Source of the DNA: Sporosarcina sp. NCCP-2716
GTDB lineage: Bacteria; Bacillota; Bacilli; Bacillales_A; Planococcaceae
NCBI RefSeq assembly: GCF_023707985.1
Contig: NZ_BRCF01000004.1
Coordinates: 62,001-126,000, forward strand
Direction: 5' to 3'
Length of the DNA: 64,000 bases
Notes under the pieces: generated by a model
Seen by the model: only the letters and a program-made list of their open reading frames with translations
Told to the model about the DNA's origin: nothing
The model's database searches: none
Position numbers and translations under genes: made by a program
In this document: one piece after another, positions 61,777-64,000 of the stretch
Layout: every line of letters starts with the position of its first letter
Position numbering within the stretch: position 1 is the stretch's first letter

Positions 61777-62081
61777 TCTATGAAAAGCGGGACGAAGATA
61801 TGCAGAACGCTCAAGCGGAAGTGGGAAACGCTCAAGCGGAAGTCGAAAACGCTCAAGCCAGTGCCGGAACGCTCAAGCCAGTGCCGGAACGCTCAAGCCA
61901 GTGCCGGAACGCTCAAGCGCAGATCGGAAGCGCTCAAGCATGTGCCTGAAACGCTCAAGAGCAAGCCAAAAGCGCTCAAGTCCACCTGCCCATCTCACAC
62001 TCTATGTATATCAGTTGTTTCCAAAACTGAATGTGGTACACTATAACGAAATTTCACCGTGGAAGGAGTGGCGAAAACCGA
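61777..62081. promoter_or_regulatory. Divergent region PseG-like / antiporter, filled by array C
   Basis: A 305-base gap. Array C takes up about 61806-61982. To its right, TATAAC at 62042-62047 with TTTCCA (62018-62023) 18 bases upstream may be the antiporter promoter. Nothing else is seen. Confidence 0.5.
61806..61982 (+). repeat. Tandem array C: 9 units of 20-21 bp, core [A/G]CGCTCAAG
   Basis: Core starts at 61807, 61828, 61849, 61869, 61889, 61909, 61930, 61951 and 61972. Spacers include a three-fold identical block CCAGTGCCGGA between units 3-6 (recent duplication) and otherwise drift. The core shares CGCTCA with arrays A and D. Confidence 0.9.
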
Positions 62082-64000
62082 ATGATAGGATCACTAACGG
62101 CCGATCTCATGCTCGTCGTTCTGATCGGCATCCTGTCCCAATGGGTGGCCTGGCGGTTCCGGCTCCCGGCGATCGTCGTCATGGCGATTGCAGGACTCCT
62201 CGCCGGACCGGTCCTCGGCTTCATTAATCCGAAAGAGTCGATGGGGGACCTGTTCAGTCCGATCATCTCCTTCGCCGTGGCCATCATCCTGTTCGAAGGG
62301 AGCCTCAACCTCGACTTCCGGGAGATCAAAGGATTCAGCAAACCGCTGACACGCATCGTGACGGCGGGAGCGTTCATTGCGTGGATCGCCGGATCGCTCG
62401 CTGCGCATTATTTGGCGGGCCTCTCGTGGGCAGTCGCATTCGTCATCGGCGGCCTGTTCATCGTCACCGGCCCGACAGTGATTTTGCCGATGCTCCGGCA
62501 GGCTAAGCTGAAACCGCGCCCGGCGGCACTCCTGAAGTGGGAAGGGATCATCGTCGACCCGTTCGGCGCGCTGCTCGCGGTCTTCGCTTTTGAATTCATC
62601 AAATTCATGAACGCCCAGGTGACGCTCGGTGCGCTCGGCCTGTTCGCGGCCGCCTCGCTGTTCGCGGTATTCATCGGCTGGGCGTCCGCCCGCATCCTCG
62701 GTGCGGCATTCGAAAAAGGGGCGGTCCCGGAGTTCCTGAAGGCGCCCGTGCTGTTCGCCGTCGTGCTGTTCGCGTTCGTCGTATCAGACGAAGTCATGCA
62801 CGAAACCGGCCTGCTCGCTGTCACGGCAATGGGAATTGTCATGGCCAACATGCACCTGACGTCCATCCACGATATCCGCCAGTTCAAGGAGAACATTTCC
62901 GTACTCCTCATATCGGGCATCTTCGTCATGCTGACGGCGTCGCTCAACCCGCACGTGCTCATCGAGATTGCGGACTGGCACATCATCCTCTACGTGCTCG
63001 CGATGCTGTTCATCGTCCGGCCGCTGTCCATCTGGATTTCGACCATCGGCACCGATCTGACGTACCGGGAGCGGCACCTGATCGGCTGGATCGCCCCGCG
63101 CGGCATCGTGGCGCTCACCGTATCCGGCTACTTCGCATCGATCCTGCTCGAGAACGGTTATAGAGACGCGGAACTGCTGACGGCGCTGACATTCGCGCTA
63201 GTCCTGTCGACCGTCGTCCTGCACGGCTTCTCCATCGGACCGATCGCGCGCCGGCTCAACCTGACAACGACCGACGAATCGGGTGTCCTCATTGTCGGCG
63301 GCACGAAATTCGGAGCGGAGCTCGCTAGATCGGTTGAAGAGACAGGGAACGCCGTGCTGATGATCGACAACTCGTGGGCAGGGCTGTCCCACGCGCGCAA
63401 ACTCGGAATGCCCAGCCACGTCGGGGACATCCTCTCGGAACAGACGGAGTACAATCTCGACCTGACCCCGTACCGCTACATGCTCGCGATGACGAAAGCG
63501 GATACGTACAATGCCCACATTTGCGCCGACTTCCTGTATGATATCGGCCGTGAGAATTTATTCCAGACGGCATTCCATGTCGGCAAAGGGGTCGAATCGT
63601 TCAATGTGACGGGCGGACGGACGCTGTTCACGCCGGCGCTGTCGATCTACGACCTGGAAGAGCGCATGAATCTCGGCCACGTGTTCCGCAAGACGGCACT
63701 GTCCAAACAATACAGCTACACGCAATATTTGAGGGAGCGCGATGACCGCTCCGTCCTGCTGTACATTCTCCGGGAAGACGGCAGCGTGGTATTCTACACG
63801 CCGAACGAAGAACTGCAGGCGTATGCAGGGGACACGGTCGTCGCCCTGTCGCATCCCGTCAAGCAGATCGAGCGGGCGAAGGAGCGCATTGCGGAAGAAA
63901 GAGGCGGGGATGAAGCGGCGCTCGCGAATGTCGAAAAGCGTTTCCTGGAAGAGTCGGGAAAAGGAAAATCCCCTCTGCCGGGAGAAGCACCACCGCCGAT
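62082..64000 (+). CDS. CPA1-type sodium(or potassium):proton antiporter with NAD-binding domain, 3' truncated by the window
   Basis: Open to the end of the window (639 codons). About twelve TM helices come first: PAIVVMAIAGLLAGPVLGF, FEGSLNLDF, VTGPTVILPMLRQ and WEGIIVDPFGALLAVFAF, with a conserved Asp and Pro of the CPA transport core. From about residue 400 a RCK/TrkA-N-like regulatory domain begins (VLIVGGTKFGAELARSVE), then a C-terminal domain with a second RCK_C-like part. Role: monovalent cation/proton exchange for pH or salt balance, perhaps nucleotide-regulated. The ribosome site (GGAAGGAG) is 13 bases before ATG 62082, unusually long spacing. Confidence 0.9.
   Translation, partial: MIGSLTADLMLVVLIGILSQWVAWRFRLPAIVVMAIAGLLAGPVLGFINPKESMGDLFSPIISFAVAIILFEGSLNLDFREIKGFSKPLTRIVTAGAFIAWIAGSLAAHYLAGLSWAVAFVIGGLFIVTGPTVILPMLRQAKLKPRPAALLKWEGIIVDPFGALLAVFAFEFIKFMNAQVTLGALGLFAAASLFAVFIGWASARILGAAFEKGAVPEFLKAPVLFAVVLFAFVVSDEVMHETGLLAVTAMGIVMANMHLTSIHDIRQFKENISVLLISGIFVMLTASLNPHVLIEIADWHIILYVLAMLFIVRPLSIWISTIGTDLTYRERHLIGWIAPRGIVALTVSGYFASILLENGYRDAELLTALTFALVLSTVVLHGFSIGPIARRLNLTTTDESGVLIVGGTKFGAELARSVEETGNAVLMIDNSWAGLSHARKLGMPSHVGDILSEQTEYNLDLTPYRYMLAMTKADTYNAHICADFLYDIGRENLFQTAFHVGKGVESFNVTGGRTLFTPALSIYDLEERMNLGHVFRKTALSKQYSYTQYLRERDDRSVLLYILREDGSVVFYTPNEELQAYAGDTVVALSHPVKQIERAKERIAEERGGDEAALANVEKRFLEESGKGKSPLPGEAPPP

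Overview
The window comes from a moderately high-GC, low-copy-intergenic Firmicute. Strong GGAGG-type ribosome sites, frequent TTG/GTG starts, a NrdR-type box, a cre-like site, a SigB-like promoter, YhgE/YusW/SE1832-type proteins and the narGHJI-nreABC arrangement all point to Bacillales, most likely Planococcaceae (inference; no 16S gene is present).

Layout. 1-5.1 kb: tail of a PepSY-like protein, cheV, an AGCS amino-acid/Na+ symporter and a methyl-accepting chemotaxis protein. 5.1-10.3 kb: class Ib ribonucleotide reductase (nrdE, flavodoxin, nrdF) behind paired NrdR-like boxes; nrdE is split by a group I intron carrying a GIY-YIG endonuclease, inserted directly after the codon of the catalytic thiyl-radical cysteine. 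10.6-21.6 kb: nitrate respiration island, narGHJI, the oxygen/nitrate sensor nreABC, a hemerythrin-like protein and a NarK transporter fused to a PAS domain. 21.7-27.8 kb: nearly complete molybdenum-cofactor pathway (moeB, moaB, moaC on the opposite strand, moeA, mobB, moaE, moaD, mobA, moaA) which serves NarG. 27.9-32.7 kb: SEC-C protein, TetR regulator and divergent 14-TM exporter. 33.3-38.6 kb: aldehyde dehydrogenase, lysine-6-dehydrogenase/saccharopine-dehydrogenase-like, acyl-CoA dehydrogenase and opine-dehydrogenase-like genes. 38.7-41.6 kb: TetR/YhgE pair with visible operators. 42.2-47.0 kb: stress-type SDR, then a degenerate-GGDEF membrane protein plus glycosyltransferase facing a PAS-GGDEF-EAL protein (a likely c-di-GMP controlled exopolysaccharide unit). 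47.1-51.8 kb: EamA exporter and a heterodimeric ABC exporter with one degenerate ATP site. 52-64 kb: lipoprotein, DUF2804 protein, tRNA-Ala(GGC), amidase, nitroreductase, M20 peptidase, CNNM-type transporter, orphan ECF sigma factor, PLD-like protein, PseG-like protein and a truncated CPA1 antiporter.

The most unusual non-coding signal is a set of five intergenic tandem arrays. Four have an 18-21 bp period and cores sharing CGCTC or a close relative (29.7, 41.8, 51.85 and 61.8 kb); the fifth has a 52 bp period (32.86 kb). Cores are kept while spacers drift, and the period is close to whole helical turns. The 41.8 kb array lies next to a dense cluster of DnaA boxes (three perfect, three with one mismatch in 175 bp) far from any dnaA/dnaN gene.
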